Assembly: GCA_942490945.1 (NCBI GenBank)
Contig: CALNYZ010000044.1
Span: 124,001 to 188,000 of the forward strand
Direction: 5' to 3'
Length of the DNA: 64,000 nucleotides
DNA from: CALNYZ01 sp942490945
Lineage (GTDB): Bacteria; Pseudomonadota; Gammaproteobacteria; UBA6429; Thiohalophilaceae
Shown: positions 52,534 to 62,248 of the stretch, one piece after another
How the letters are laid out: each line of letters starts with the position of its first letter
Numbering within the stretch: the stretch's first letter is position 1
Made by a program: the position numbers and the translations under genes
The notes under the pieces: model-generated
What the model saw: the letters and a program-made list of their open reading frames with translations, nothing else
Databases searched by the model: none
Told to the model about the DNA's origin: nothing

Positions 52534-53234
52534 CCTTGTAACAACCAGCCCCAATGTGTGTCGTTAAAATTCAGTTTCGGTATGGTCGTCCTGATTTTTT
52601 CCAGTGAACGCTTCAGGCGTTCCAGGTTTTCATTTTGCCATCTGGCATTCACTGCGCGCAGTTCACCCTTGTCAAAATCAATAAGATAAAAACGTCCGCC
52701 TTCATCCAGCAAGATATTGTTTGCATTCAAATCGGCATGATAGACGCCTTTTTGGTGAAAACGTTTGATTAGCCCGCCAAGTGCGACCCAGTAACCCTGA
52801 TTCAGATCATCCTGTTCAATAATTTGTGCAAAATTTCGTGCCTGTTTGATGCGGTGGGTAATGATATCTGCCTGGTAAAGTAATCCCTGACGTACCACGC
52901 GCGCTGCAACCGGTACGGGTACAGGTAACCGCATTGCGCTCAGCTTGTTGAGCAGATTAAACTCGCGCCAGGGTCGTGTATGCTTCAGGCCCAGATACAG
53001 GTATTGATCGTAAAGTACATTGGCGATTGCACCACCGCGATGGTAATGGCGTAATACCATTTCCTTATCCAGGTAATTGACAAAGAAAGTTGTGCCGCGG
53101 CCTTCGGCAAAACCGATGATGGCACTGCGGTTTGCCCATGTCTTGACATTAAAGGTGAGGTCTTCCGGTTGTTCAATCAGATCGGCGTCATACAAAACTG
53201 TCCCGCCGTTCACACGTGTTGATAATACATTCAT
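52521..53234 (-). CDS. kdkA: Kdo kinase KdkA
   Basis: 237 residues from the ATG at 53234 (AGGG upstream), close to the family's usual 236-250; the open frame continues upstream to 53459, but that part looks non-coding. The kinase core is present: catalytic loop YHADLNANNILLD, the metal-binding LIDFDKGEL and a glycine-rich start (GGAIANVLYDQYLYLG). KdkA phosphorylates the Kdo of lipid A at position 4, which replaces the second Kdo in some Gammaproteobacteria. It converges on waaA. The 380 bases before the next gene at 53619 hold only its promoter region. Confidence 0.93.
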   Translation of the reverse strand: MNVLSTRVNGGTVLYDADLIEQPEDLTFNVKTWANRSAIIGFAEGRGTTFFVNYLDKEMVLRHYHRGGAIANVLYDQYLYLGLKHTRPWREFNLLNKLSAMRLPVPVPVAARVVRQGLLYQADIITHRIKQARNFAQIIEQDDLNQGYWVALGGLIKRFHQKGVYHADLNANNILLDEGGRFYLIDFDKGELRAVNARWQNENLERLKRSLEKIRTTIPKLNFNDTHWGWLLQGYTS

Positions 53235-53618
53235 TATATGTTGACCCTGCCAGGCAGAATCGTATTCCCCTGTCCCGTAAAATTTTCTATACCACCCGGA
53301 ATATTGCCAGCAAGCTGTCTTCCCACAAACTTGATCATACATACTCATTCTAGTCGATTTGCAGATAAAGAAAAATGGCAAAAATAATTGAATTTCTACT
53401 GCACCAAAATTGCACGGAAAGTAAAACGAATTTCGACTGTCACTGTACAGATAAAACAAGATAAAAGCGAAATGAAGGTGAAAAGTGAATTTATCTGAAT
53501 AGACCCGTTAATATCAGGCCATGCGCCATTTTTAATAGACGGCACTTGCAAACTGTACGTATAATCCTTGTACAACATTAATGACAATCCTGATAATTGG
53601 TATTTTCCTTATTGAATT

Positions 53619-54674
53619 ATGTCACTCCCGTTTAACAAACCGCCTGAATCAATTTGTATATTGCGCCTGTCAGCAATCGGCGATATCAGTCATACCTTAC
53701 CTGTTGTACGCACCTTGCAGAAAAACTGGCCGCAAACGCGTATAACATGGGTTATAGGCAAGACTGAACACGCGCTGGTTGCCGATATTCCGGATATCGA
53801 ATTTATCGTCTTTGACAAAAAGCGCGGCGTAAAAGCCTATTCTGATTTTGCGCGCAGCCTGGCCGGACGACGCTTTGATGTTATGTTGCATATGCAAATG
53901 TCGCTGCGTGCCAGCATGCTCAGTCTGCTCATCAAGGCACCATACAAGATCGGATTTGACCGGCAGCGTGCCAAGGACTTGCAGTGGTTGTTCAGCAATT
54001 ACAAGATTCCCTACCGTCCACGGCAACATGTCATTGACAGTTTTTTTGGCTTTAGTGAAGCCCTGGGTTTGGCGGAACATGTCATCGACTGGGATATACC
54101 GGTGCCGCAATCCGCAACGGACAAAGCCATGGCGCTTTTGCCGGATACGCAAACGAAAATACTCGTTATCAGTCCCTGTTCGAGCATGGCGTATCGCAAC
54201 TGGACCGTCGCAGGCTATGCCGCTGTCGCCGATTATGCCGCAAATAAATATAACCTGCGTATCGTGCTAACCGGTGGTAACAGTGCTATCGAACAGCAAT
54301 ATGCAACAGATATCTCCAGACAAACGCGCATACCGGTAACAAACCTGGTCGGGCAAACCAACCTGAAGGAACTGCTTGCCGTATTAATGCGTGCCGCGTT
54401 GGTGATATCACCCGATGCCGGCCCTGCGCATCTGGCAACGGCTGTCGGCGTTCCGGTATTAGGCCTGTACGCAACAACCAATCCGGACCGGGCACGACCC
54501 TATCTGAGCAAGCAGTGGGAAGTCAGTCATTACGATGAAGCGGTACAGGAAAAATATGGCAAAACCGTTGCGGAAATGCCGTGGGGTACACGGGTACGTG
54601 ATGCGGGAACCATGGAACGAATTCGTATCGAAGAGGTAACCCATAAACTCGACGAGTTTATGCAAACGCAATGA
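53619..54674 (+). CDS. Family 9 glycosyltransferase (heptosyltransferase-like)
   Basis: 351 residues, cytoplasmic. GT9 features: CILRLSAIGDISHTLPVVRT at the N-terminus, SSMAYRNWTVAGYAAVADY in the middle, and ISPDAGPAHLATAVGVPVLG, the ADP-heptose-binding motif (DxGPxH), near residue 265. It probably adds a heptose or related sugar to the LPS core; which one (WaaC-like, or other) is not settled. It is divergent from kdkA and convergent with the next GT9 gene, with a 6-base gap. Confidence 0.85.
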   Translation: MSLPFNKPPESICILRLSAIGDISHTLPVVRTLQKNWPQTRITWVIGKTEHALVADIPDIEFIVFDKKRGVKAYSDFARSLAGRRFDVMLHMQMSLRASMLSLLIKAPYKIGFDRQRAKDLQWLFSNYKIPYRPRQHVIDSFFGFSEALGLAEHVIDWDIPVPQSATDKAMALLPDTQTKILVISPCSSMAYRNWTVAGYAAVADYAANKYNLRIVLTGGNSAIEQQYATDISRQTRIPVTNLVGQTNLKELLAVLMRAALVISPDAGPAHLATAVGVPVLGLYATTNPDRARPYLSKQWEVSHYDEAVQEKYGKTVAEMPWGTRVRDAGTMERIRIEEVTHKLDEFMQTQ

Positions 54675-54680
54675 ATGTGA

Positions 54681-55676
54681 TTATTTCAGACAGGCAAGAC
54701 AAGCGTTAAAAACCTCATCAACAGTGATCGCGGCAAGTCCTTGTTCCGGTTCTGGCATCGCCTCTGCACATAAAGCCGTATATTGTGTCGCCGGGATATA
54801 GGGGCCACAGTTATCCGGTGACTCCACAGCAAATAACGCCACCATTTTTGTACCGACCGCTCCGGCAATATGCATCGGTCCGGTATTCGGCGTAACCAAT
54901 AACTGCATACGTTGCAGGGTTGCCTTGTAACGCTCAAAATTCAACGGTGGTATCAACACCTTGATACAACCACCCGCCAGCAAGTTAATCTGTTCACCGA
55001 GGTCACGATCTTCTTCCAGCAGGTCCATCATGATGTGAATTTTTTTTGACTGCTGCTTTGCGTATTGATCAAGCCTTGCCGCGAGCTGCGCCCAGTTTGC
55101 TACCGGCCAGCCACGCTCATGGCGACTGGTCTTGCTACGCAGCCCGGTTTTGCGCAGGCCACTGAAGCTTGGATGCAAGCCGATAACCACATCTGTTTTA
55201 TTAATACCGGCCTGACCAAGAATCGTTTCTGTCGCCTGTTTACCGGCATCAGATACATGCAGATTTACCCAGCATTGTTCCTTATATCCGGTGACACGCC
55301 TGACCACTTCGAGACAATGCCAGACATAATTTTTTTCGTTGCTATAATTTTCGATACGATGCAGCTGTGCGTTTGAGTGGCTGAATAATTTCAGATAACC
55401 CGCACCCATTTCAAAACAGTAGATATCCGAATAGTCCTGTTGCGCAATAAAACGGGCAAGGCTTTGTTTACGCAGGAACGCGAACAGACCTTTTCTATTA
55501 TATATCTGTATCTGCACAAGATTGGGGTGGTAGTTTTGTAATACACGCTTGCCATCAGCGCTGGTTATCAGGTGAAACTCCGCGTCAGGATAAACGTCAA
55601 ACAGGGCTTGCATGGCAGCTGTTATCATCACCATATCGCCGACCCTGCCGACTCTGACCAGTAATATTTTCTGCAT
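54681..55676 (-). CDS. Family 9 glycosyltransferase
   Basis: 331 residues. KILLVRVGRVGDMVMITAAM is the N-terminal GT9 motif and LLVTPNTGPMHIAGAVGTKM (with TGPMH) the C-terminal nucleotide-heptose site. The start codon follows the stop of the deacetylase gene without a gap, so the two are in one operon. It should act on the LPS core inside the cell. Middle region is more divergent than in typical heptosyltransferase II. Confidence 0.85.
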   Translation of the reverse strand: MQKILLVRVGRVGDMVMITAAMQALFDVYPDAEFHLITSADGKRVLQNYHPNLVQIQIYNRKGLFAFLRKQSLARFIAQQDYSDIYCFEMGAGYLKLFSHSNAQLHRIENYSNEKNYVWHCLEVVRRVTGYKEQCWVNLHVSDAGKQATETILGQAGINKTDVVIGLHPSFSGLRKTGLRSKTSRHERGWPVANWAQLAARLDQYAKQQSKKIHIMMDLLEEDRDLGEQINLLAGGCIKVLIPPLNFERYKATLQRMQLLVTPNTGPMHIAGAVGTKMVALFAVESPDNCGPYIPATQYTALCAEAMPEPEQGLAAITVDEVFNACLACLK

Positions 55677-56966
55677 TTAAAAATCTTTGCCCTTTAACTT
55701 GCAATAGCGAAGATAAGATCCCGATGTTTTTTTCCAGAATCCGCTGCGTGATGTATTGGCAAACATATTGATTCTTCTGATGCGAAACAAATCATCCGCA
55801 AAGTTCAGTGGGCCATTTACCGTACCGATGCCAAAAGCATAACCCGCTTCCCGGACCTGTCCGACTTCACGTGCCGTGTAATCACCATAGGGATAGGCAA
55901 ATGCGTTGACGCTGTCACCGATGATATTCTCCAGTGCAGATTTTGACCTGACCACTTCATCGTGCAGTTCTGTCTTACTGACATCTGGCAAATGCAGGTG
56001 ATTCAAACCGTGCGAACCAATTTCGATCAAACCACTGTTGTGACAGGCAGTAATGGCGGCATCATCCATTAATTGCGCTTCCGGCTCACCCTTGGGAATA
56101 TCCCATTCGTTATTCGTCAGCTTGCGGTTAGCCAACACGAACACCGTTGCCTTCATGTTATGTTTCTCGAGCAAGGGTAACAGGTTGTCATGATTATCCT
56201 GGTAACCGTCATCAAACGTCAACATGACCGGCTTGTCGGGGAAATTTCCTTTTAACAAATCAGCAAAGGTGATCGCCGTAAAGCCACGTCGTTTGAGATT
56301 CGCCAGCTGGGCATCGAGTTCATCACGCGTAATAAATATTTTGAACTTCGAATCGGTTACCGGCGCGGTGACAACGCGATGATACATCAGTACCGGCAAT
56401 TCCTTGAACTGTTTCAGATAACGGCTCAGCATGGATTTTCGATAAACGGAATCAACCTGTTGATGCACATAGTCCGGCTCAAATTCCCTTAACATCCACG
56501 CATAACTGCTGGTATTGATTGTCATGCCCTGATCAATGAATTGTCGCAGGTCATGTATCAACTGTTTGATATTAAAATCCCTGCTCGCTGCACAATCGCC
56601 AAAGTTGGTTTCGAGCGCGCGGTTAATATTATCAGGATTTATCAGGCCGATGTATTCACTTTCGCCTACTGCTATTACCGGCTTTTGCAGTCGCATCGCC
56701 TCGATGACAACACGTCCGGCGCCAATGACAAGGTCGTGTGCATTGTAAACAGCATTAACATCAGACACAAAATCACTGAAGGTCACATTGTCTGGTGTCG
56801 ACCTGACGATATGATCTGCTAAGGGGCCGCCAACAAAAGTAAACTGGCACTCTGGAAACTGTGGCACCACATCACGTAACAGTTGTAATGCAAACTCACC
56901 TTTAGGTCCGGTGAAACGCCCGACCCAGACAATCTTGCAGGCTTTATTCAACACAGTTTCTGACAA
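55677..56966 (-). CDS. GT4 C-terminal half fused to a polysaccharide deacetylase (NodB) domain
   Basis: 429 residues from TTG 56966, which has GGAG seven bases upstream; no ATG fits. Residues 8-170 are the C-terminal Rossmann half of a GT4 glycosyltransferase (KIVWVGRFTGPKGEFALQLL, VIEAMRLQKPVIAVGESEYI). Residues about 190-425 are a NodB carbohydrate esterase: MLTFDDGYQDNHDN with the TFDD metal site, HGLNHLHLPDV and FAYPYGDYT. The first half of the GT4 lies in another frame just upstream with a 23-base overlap. The two may form one split enzyme, or a frameshift broke a GT4-deacetylase fusion. Confidence 0.75.
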   Translation of the reverse strand: MSETVLNKACKIVWVGRFTGPKGEFALQLLRDVVPQFPECQFTFVGGPLADHIVRSTPDNVTFSDFVSDVNAVYNAHDLVIGAGRVVIEAMRLQKPVIAVGESEYIGLINPDNINRALETNFGDCAASRDFNIKQLIHDLRQFIDQGMTINTSSYAWMLREFEPDYVHQQVDSVYRKSMLSRYLKQFKELPVLMYHRVVTAPVTDSKFKIFITRDELDAQLANLKRRGFTAITFADLLKGNFPDKPVMLTFDDGYQDNHDNLLPLLEKHNMKATVFVLANRKLTNNEWDIPKGEPEAQLMDDAAITACHNSGLIEIGSHGLNHLHLPDVSKTELHDEVVRSKSALENIIGDSVNAFAYPYGDYTAREVGQVREAGYAFGIGTVNGPLNFADDLFRIRRINMFANTSRSGFWKKTSGSYLRYCKLKGKDF

Positions 56967-57414
56967 GATGTATCTCCGCCTGTGTAATTTTTAAATCTTT
57001 CTGCAAATGTTGTTTCAGATAATCACACACGACCATGATGTGGTCACCGTAAACATTGGCGCGTTGACTGCTCTTGTGCACGCTCTGTTTGCCATGCACA
57101 GTCGAGACAAATGTTACGGGTATAAAAAATCTGACAATATTCGCCAGCCAGCTTGCTGCGCGTGAGTGGGCATGAATAATATCAATACGGTTTTTTTTAC
57201 AAAACCGTGCAATATTAATAATATTTTTAATACGATTGAGCGGTTTGCGATTATGAATGGACATCTGCGTGTAGGGTACATCGGTTTTAACCGTTAGCGT
57301 ATCAGAAATAATAAAAACCGTATCACCGGCCTGTTGCTGGTATTTTGCCAGCGTGGCGACGAACACTTCCGGTCCGGTCAGATGGGTTTGTGACATCAGG
57401 TGTAAAATACGCAT
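56944..57414 (-). CDS. GT4 N-terminal half (glycosyltransferase fragment)
   Basis: 156 residues, ATG at 57414. MRILHLMSQTHLTGPEVFVA, IDIIHAHSRAASWLANIVRF and VSTVHGKQSVHKSSQRAN are the N-terminal Rossmann fold of a GT4 enzyme. It ends at LVRNCVE, exactly where the C-terminal half would begin, and that half continues in a different frame (55677-56966). Alone it lacks the nucleotide-sugar-binding domain. The gene lies 12 bases after the GT9 gene at 57427. Confidence 0.8.
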   Translation of the reverse strand: MRILHLMSQTHLTGPEVFVATLAKYQQQAGDTVFIISDTLTVKTDVPYTQMSIHNRKPLNRIKNIINIARFCKKNRIDIIHAHSRAASWLANIVRFFIPVTFVSTVHGKQSVHKSSQRANVYGDHIMVVCDYLKQHLQKDLKITQAEIHLVRNCVE

Positions 57415-57426
57415 GGTATATTTCTG

Positions 57427-58425
57427 TCAAGCGAAGACCGCTTGCATCTCCTTATACACATCCGCAACACTCGGGATACTGCCATTCGCATTAAATGCAG
57501 CCCGATGTTTGCCATAGCGTGGCCAGTATCGATATGGCACCGTACTGAAAAAGATACCCAGCGTCGGCGTTTCGCAGCAAATAGCGAGATTACGAATACC
57601 CGTGTCATTACACACCACCAGATCTGCCGCCTTGATAAGTGCAAGAGTCTGTTCCAATGGCAAGGACTGTTGCAAGCTGACATTTTCAAGATCCTGTAAT
57701 GCGGACTTGATATCGGCCGCATCTTCCCATTCGGCCTGACCATTCAGAATCATATGCTGGTGATCAGGAAAATCACCTGCTGCCTGTCGTATCAGATCAA
57801 TAAAATGCGGCTTCGGCCAGCATTTTGACAGTGCCGAGGCGCTGGTAAAATAAATAATACTCGACTGCTCCTGCTTCGCTGCGGCAACATGAATCTGAAA
57901 ATCAGGTGGTGTTGCAGGTTTTGCGCCCAGTAAACGTAACATATCGAGCATTATTTGTGCTTCAAATTCAAAGTCGGATCGAAATATTGCTGCATCATAA
58001 AGCCAGCGTTGCGCATAACGATATGGATATCCGATTTTCAGACTCGCCTTGTTTAACAGGCACAACCACACAGAACGTGTGCTGACAGCCAGGTCAAAAA
58101 TAATATCATGCTCGCCAAGTGAGCGTGCGCGCCTGATTTGTTCCAGCTTGGGTATATCACGCCTGTCATTACCATAGGCAATATGCAAACGGTCAACCAT
58201 ATCTTCCGGTGCACCGTAGGTATAATTACTGACGACACTCAAGGTGATTTTGGCATTTGGAAAAAATTGACGCGCCTCATGGATAAATGCACGGGTAAGA
58301 ATCATATCGCCCAGTGCCGCATGACGAATAATGGCAATGGATTTGATTTGCTCCGGTTGTATTGAAGCCAGTTTCAAGCGGGTTTTCTTGCTAACCCATG
58401 CACCACGTTCATACCAAAACTTCAT
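57427..58425 (-). CDS. Family 9 glycosyltransferase
   Basis: 332 residues. IAIIRHAALGDMILTRAFIH at residues about 31-50, FTSASALSKCWPKPHFIDLI near 195 and VVCNDTGIRNLAICCETPTL near 270 define the GT9 fold; the usual DTGPxH is here DTGIRN, lacking the proline and histidine, which may change donor or activity. First gene of the minus-strand operon running to 54681. Cytoplasmic; LPS-core role by context. Confidence 0.8.
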   Translation of the reverse strand: MKFWYERGAWVSKKTRLKLASIQPEQIKSIAIIRHAALGDMILTRAFIHEARQFFPNAKITLSVVSNYTYGAPEDMVDRLHIAYGNDRRDIPKLEQIRRARSLGEHDIIFDLAVSTRSVWLCLLNKASLKIGYPYRYAQRWLYDAAIFRSDFEFEAQIMLDMLRLLGAKPATPPDFQIHVAAAKQEQSSIIYFTSASALSKCWPKPHFIDLIRQAAGDFPDHQHMILNGQAEWEDAADIKSALQDLENVSLQQSLPLEQTLALIKAADLVVCNDTGIRNLAICCETPTLGIFFSTVPYRYWPRYGKHRAAFNANGSIPSVADVYKEMQAVFA

Positions 58426-58535
58426 TCTATGTCAGCCCTTTTTCCGTGCCTGCTAAATATTATTATTTTTATTGTATACGATATTCAGCTTTTCAAACGG
58501 TGCTAATTCACTATTTCCTTAGTATACTCTAGCGC

Positions 58536-59588
58536 ATGTCATCTGAGACAAAAAATAGCGCAAAAAACCCGCCCGAGAAAATTCTTGTTGTCAGGAATGA
58601 CAAGCTGGGTGATTTCATTTTGTCTTTTCCTGCCTTTGCCCTGTTAAAACGAAACCTGCCAACTGCGGAGATACACGCACTGGTGCCGGCCTATACCGCA
58701 CCGGCCGCAGAAATGTGTGCAGATATTGATCACATTCTGCTCGATACTGATAGTAACGGAATACAGAAATCAGTCCGGGATCTGGCCAGTGAAATAAGAC
58801 AACAAAACTACACCGCTGTTATCAGCCTTTATTCAACAACGCGAGTGGGTGTGGCTGTGTGGCTTGCGGGTGTGCCCTGCCGTATTGCACCGGCGACCAA
58901 GCTTGCACAACTTTTTTATAACAGGCGTATTAAACAACGCCGTTCACAATCGCGTAAACCTGAATCGGAATATAATGCTGATCTGGCAAGAGCCTTCATC
59001 ACATATCAGGGCATAAACGTTAACAACAAAATCGATACGCCCTGTCTGGAAATCGATTCGACACACTTGCAGCAGACCCGCGCTGATTTTATTCGTAAAT
59101 TCAAACTGAATGATGCAGACAAACTGGTTTTTATTCATCCCGGCAGTGGTGGCTCGGCAAAAAATTTATCGCTTGCACAATACGCAACACTTTTGAATTC
59201 GCTGCAATCGGCTCACGCATTTGTCATCGTCATCAGTTGTGCGCCAGATGAACAACCCATTGCGAATGAGCTGGCAAAGCAGCTCAGCGGTCGTCATATT
59301 ATTTATGTTTCGGATGCAGGGCTAAGGAAATTTATTGAACACATTGCGCTGGCGGATCTTTTTATCAGCGGTTCAACCGGACCGCTGCATATCGCCGGCG
59401 CACTCGATGTGCCAACTGTTGGCTTTTATCCACGTCGACAATCGGCGACGGCATTACGCTGGCAAACATTAAACTCGCAATCACGCCGACTGGCAGTTTC
59501 ACCGCCGTCTGAAGCTGATGAAGAAGACATGCGCTCGATTGATGCGGCGGCAGTGGCCGCTAACGTAAGCAAGATTTTTCTGTGCTGA
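58536..59588 (+). CDS. Family 9 glycosyltransferase
   Basis: 350 residues. KILVVRNDKLGDFILSFPAF is the N-terminal GT9 motif and LFISGSTGPLHIAGALDVPT the C-terminal sugar-nucleotide site. HPGSGGSAKNLSLAQYATLL sits between the halves. Probably an ADP-heptose or related core transferase. It is divergent from the operon at 58425 (110-base gap with both promoters) and ends at a hairpin terminator shared with the convergent protease gene. Confidence 0.85.
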   Translation: MSSETKNSAKNPPEKILVVRNDKLGDFILSFPAFALLKRNLPTAEIHALVPAYTAPAAEMCADIDHILLDTDSNGIQKSVRDLASEIRQQNYTAVISLYSTTRVGVAVWLAGVPCRIAPATKLAQLFYNRRIKQRRSQSRKPESEYNADLARAFITYQGINVNNKIDTPCLEIDSTHLQQTRADFIRKFKLNDADKLVFIHPGSGGSAKNLSLAQYATLLNSLQSAHAFVIVISCAPDEQPIANELAKQLSGRHIIYVSDAGLRKFIEHIALADLFISGSTGPLHIAGALDVPTVGFYPRRQSATALRWQTLNSQSRRLAVSPPSEADEEDMRSIDAAAVAANVSKIFLC

Positions 59589-59620
59589 GATGACAGCCGC
59601 AACAAGCTGACTGTCATCTC
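59587..59620. terminator. Bidirectional hairpin between convergent genes
   Basis: A 10-bp perfect stem, gagatgacag (59587-59596) / ctgtcatctc (59611-59620), with a 14-base loop. It overlaps the stop codon of the GT9 gene and lies 15 bases before the protease stop. No strong T-run follows on either side. Confidence 0.6.
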
Positions 59621-59634
59621 ACATAAGTAAATTG

Positions 59635-62190
59635 TTACTTGCAACGATAATAACGATACTGGCGCACTACAATTAATATCGACAACAGCAATAACCAGAT
59701 CGGATCGAAGTTTGCATTGGTATTGACACTACAACCACCACTATCATCAGGCGGGTCCTGAATCGCGTTGATATTTACAGTTACAGAATCACTGTCTGTG
59801 CCACCATTACCATCATTGATATCGAGACGGAATATTACTGTTGCCGGACCTGTGGGTGCCGTAAACGAAGGTGTTGCCGTATTTGCGTTGTTGAGAGTAA
59901 CTGACGGGCCACTGGTCTGCACCCATGAATAAAATATAGGATCGCCATTTGGATCAGTTCCACTACCACTTAAATTCGCAGTTGTACGACTATCAACAGA
60001 AAAGTCTGCTCCTGCATTGGCCACTGGCGGTTGTGGGCTGGGTTGTGAACAGGTATAAATTCTGAAGTTGTCAATTGACCAACCAAAACCCGCATTACTA
60101 TTATCTGTTCCCATGCGAAAACGGATTAAAACATTTTCCCCTGCCAACGGAGTTAATGCAAGACCAGATGACACATAAGAATAACTCAAACCTGAGAATG
60201 CACTTCGCCCCGCTAATGGATTACTAAATCCAGACTGCAGAGTTCCAGTATAATTTTTCCCTTGATATATAAAACCACCTGCATCGTTCCAACTTGCTCC
60301 ATTATCAGCGCTGTATTCAACTACTCCACCATCAAAATAGGAACTGCCATTAAATTCAAGAATAAAAAAATGGTCAAAATATACAAATGTATTTGTGCCT
60401 GCCGGGATCATGACTGGTGTTGTCATTTGAATACTCGAATCTGTAGGAATACTAGGGCTATCCGAAAAAGCAGCTCTAGCTCCATTTTTGGCTATTATCT
60501 GTGAAGAATTTGTCCACTGATTACCTCCAACATTAGATTGCATCACCCAACTCGGATTTACTGATGACTCGAAATCATCATAAAATATGGTATTGATAGT
60601 ATCACCAGAACCGCACACAGAAGCTTTTGGTATTGGTACCGTTACAGGTTCCTGATTCATTTCAACGGCGAGTAAGGCTTTATTGACTTCCGCACAATCA
60701 CCTGCCGAAATTCCTGCTGTGCCTGCCAAGTTTAAATTTGTGCAGGCCAGGTTCAAAGCATTATACAAATCATTATAATCTGAACCCGTGGTTAGCAGAT
60801 TGGTTTGTGCTTCATAATAAATCATGGCCGCCTTGGTAATACCCAGACCGGTAATGGTGTAGCCATTAAACGTACCGCCATCTGTAATCAGAAACGCAGC
60901 CTTGTTACCGATGCCACTGTTACTATGTACACCGCCATTATCACCGAGATTATTAGCTGGCCAGTAATTTGCGCTCTTCATCCGATCCGGATCACCGAAT
61001 ACGGTTGGGTCACTCATGGAACGTACCGCACCTATAGACGGCAAGTCTTCACCCATCAACCATTTTACCGCAGGTGTATCTGTGCCTTTACCGTTTGTTT
61101 GATCAATAAACTCACCCCAGATGTCGGAGAAGGATTCGTTTATCGCGCCTGACTGAAATATGTAAATAAGGTTTGATTCATATTGTGTTACACCATGGGT
61201 AATTTCATGTCCCACTACATCATCCGCAACAGAAAACCCATCGCCATAAACCATTTGTGTGCCATTCCATCCTGCGTTTTGAAATCCAGTCCCATCATCA
61301 TAATGCACCGTTGATATGATTGTCATTCCTGCATCATCAATGCTGTCACGGCCATGGTTATTAAAATAAAAGTTGTAGGTATCCGCTGCATAGATATGTG
61401 CATTCATCGCATCATTATCCCCTGCTGCACAAGTAAGGTCCGTTTCGTCGCAGATGAGGAGCGTTCCAGGTAATGTTGAAGTGCCATTTGCTGTATATGT
61501 TGCCAAGTCAATTGCTGTATCGAGCATATTAAATTTTAGAGTAATATACCCTTTAATTGCATTGACCAAGATGTACAGACGTAATGGTCTGATATCGGTC
61601 GGCAGCACTTCCATTTCCCACACCAGTTCCGGACCTGTCTGGAACGGCGTGATCAAACGGGGATCATATATTTTTAACACCGGCGTCGTGACGTAGAGTT
61701 CCACCTCAGCCAGACCATACCATTTCGCCACCGCACTGATTGCTGTTGCCTGCGCTTCTATCGCGGGAATCTGGAATTGTGTATCAATGTTTAATTTGTT
61801 GCTGGTTTCACCCGAGATGGATGTCAGACTGTTTTTTGAATTGACGTTGGCAACAATTTCTGCGCCAATAACATCTATGCCCTGATGTTGCTGTTGATAT
61901 CGAATGACCTGGCCTTTATTCGGTGTAGTTTTGATTTTTTTTGTACGCAAGTTATTCGCGTTGACACCAAATTGCGGGGCAAAAGTATTGGCAATTTCAC
62001 CTGCCATGCCGGGTCCCGGATTCACTTGCAGTGAAATGCCAGGATTGGTTTTCGCATTAATAAATCTGGATGTCTTGAGATTGTCTTGAGCAGCAGCGTA
62101 TTTTGAATCTGCGTCATTATTTTCTGAATTCGCTAATGCAGGCATCGTGATACAGGCCAGACAAATTGATAACGCTGTTAAAGTTCTCAT
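59635..62190 (-). CDS. Secreted M4-family (thermolysin-like) metalloprotease with C-terminal anchor
   Basis: 851 residues. Signal peptide (1-20), propeptide with FTP-like fold (about 30-215), then the M4 catalytic domain: zinc motif HEITH (328-332), the third ligand in INESFSDIWGEF (Glu352), and GGVHSNSGIGNKAAFL with the active-site histidine. Residues about 560-720 look like a jelly-roll/MAM-like domain and 725-815 a PKD-like domain (SWVQTSGPSVTLNN). The C-terminus, GGCSVNTNANFDPIW plus a hydrophobic stretch and YRYYRCK, resembles a CTERM sorting signal. It is probably processed and anchored at the cell surface. Confidence 0.88.
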   Translation of the reverse strand: MRTLTALSICLACITMPALANSENNDADSKYAAAQDNLKTSRFINAKTNPGISLQVNPGPGMAGEIANTFAPQFGVNANNLRTKKIKTTPNKGQVIRYQQQHQGIDVIGAEIVANVNSKNSLTSISGETSNKLNIDTQFQIPAIEAQATAISAVAKWYGLAEVELYVTTPVLKIYDPRLITPFQTGPELVWEMEVLPTDIRPLRLYILVNAIKGYITLKFNMLDTAIDLATYTANGTSTLPGTLLICDETDLTCAAGDNDAMNAHIYAADTYNFYFNNHGRDSIDDAGMTIISTVHYDDGTGFQNAGWNGTQMVYGDGFSVADDVVGHEITHGVTQYESNLIYIFQSGAINESFSDIWGEFIDQTNGKGTDTPAVKWLMGEDLPSIGAVRSMSDPTVFGDPDRMKSANYWPANNLGDNGGVHSNSGIGNKAAFLITDGGTFNGYTITGLGITKAAMIYYEAQTNLLTTGSDYNDLYNALNLACTNLNLAGTAGISAGDCAEVNKALLAVEMNQEPVTVPIPKASVCGSGDTINTIFYDDFESSVNPSWVMQSNVGGNQWTNSSQIIAKNGARAAFSDSPSIPTDSSIQMTTPVMIPAGTNTFVYFDHFFILEFNGSSYFDGGVVEYSADNGASWNDAGGFIYQGKNYTGTLQSGFSNPLAGRSAFSGLSYSYVSSGLALTPLAGENVLIRFRMGTDNSNAGFGWSIDNFRIYTCSQPSPQPPVANAGADFSVDSRTTANLSGSGTDPNGDPIFYSWVQTSGPSVTLNNANTATPSFTAPTGPATVIFRLDINDGNGGTDSDSVTVNINAIQDPPDDSGGCSVNTNANFDPIWLLLLSILIVVRQYRYYRCK

Positions 62191-62248
62191 TTTAAGTGTT
62201 ATTCAAAATTTTGAAACTCAACATAACCTCATCCCAACTGCGCATATG

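Noticed and set aside
53235..53459. N-terminal extension of kdkA
   Set aside because: The added 75 residues are unlike any kinase N-terminus, and the family length is reached from 53234.
57396..57743. 115-codon minus frame overlapping the GT9 gene
   Set aside because: Lies in another frame of a clear GT9 protein and shows no domain.
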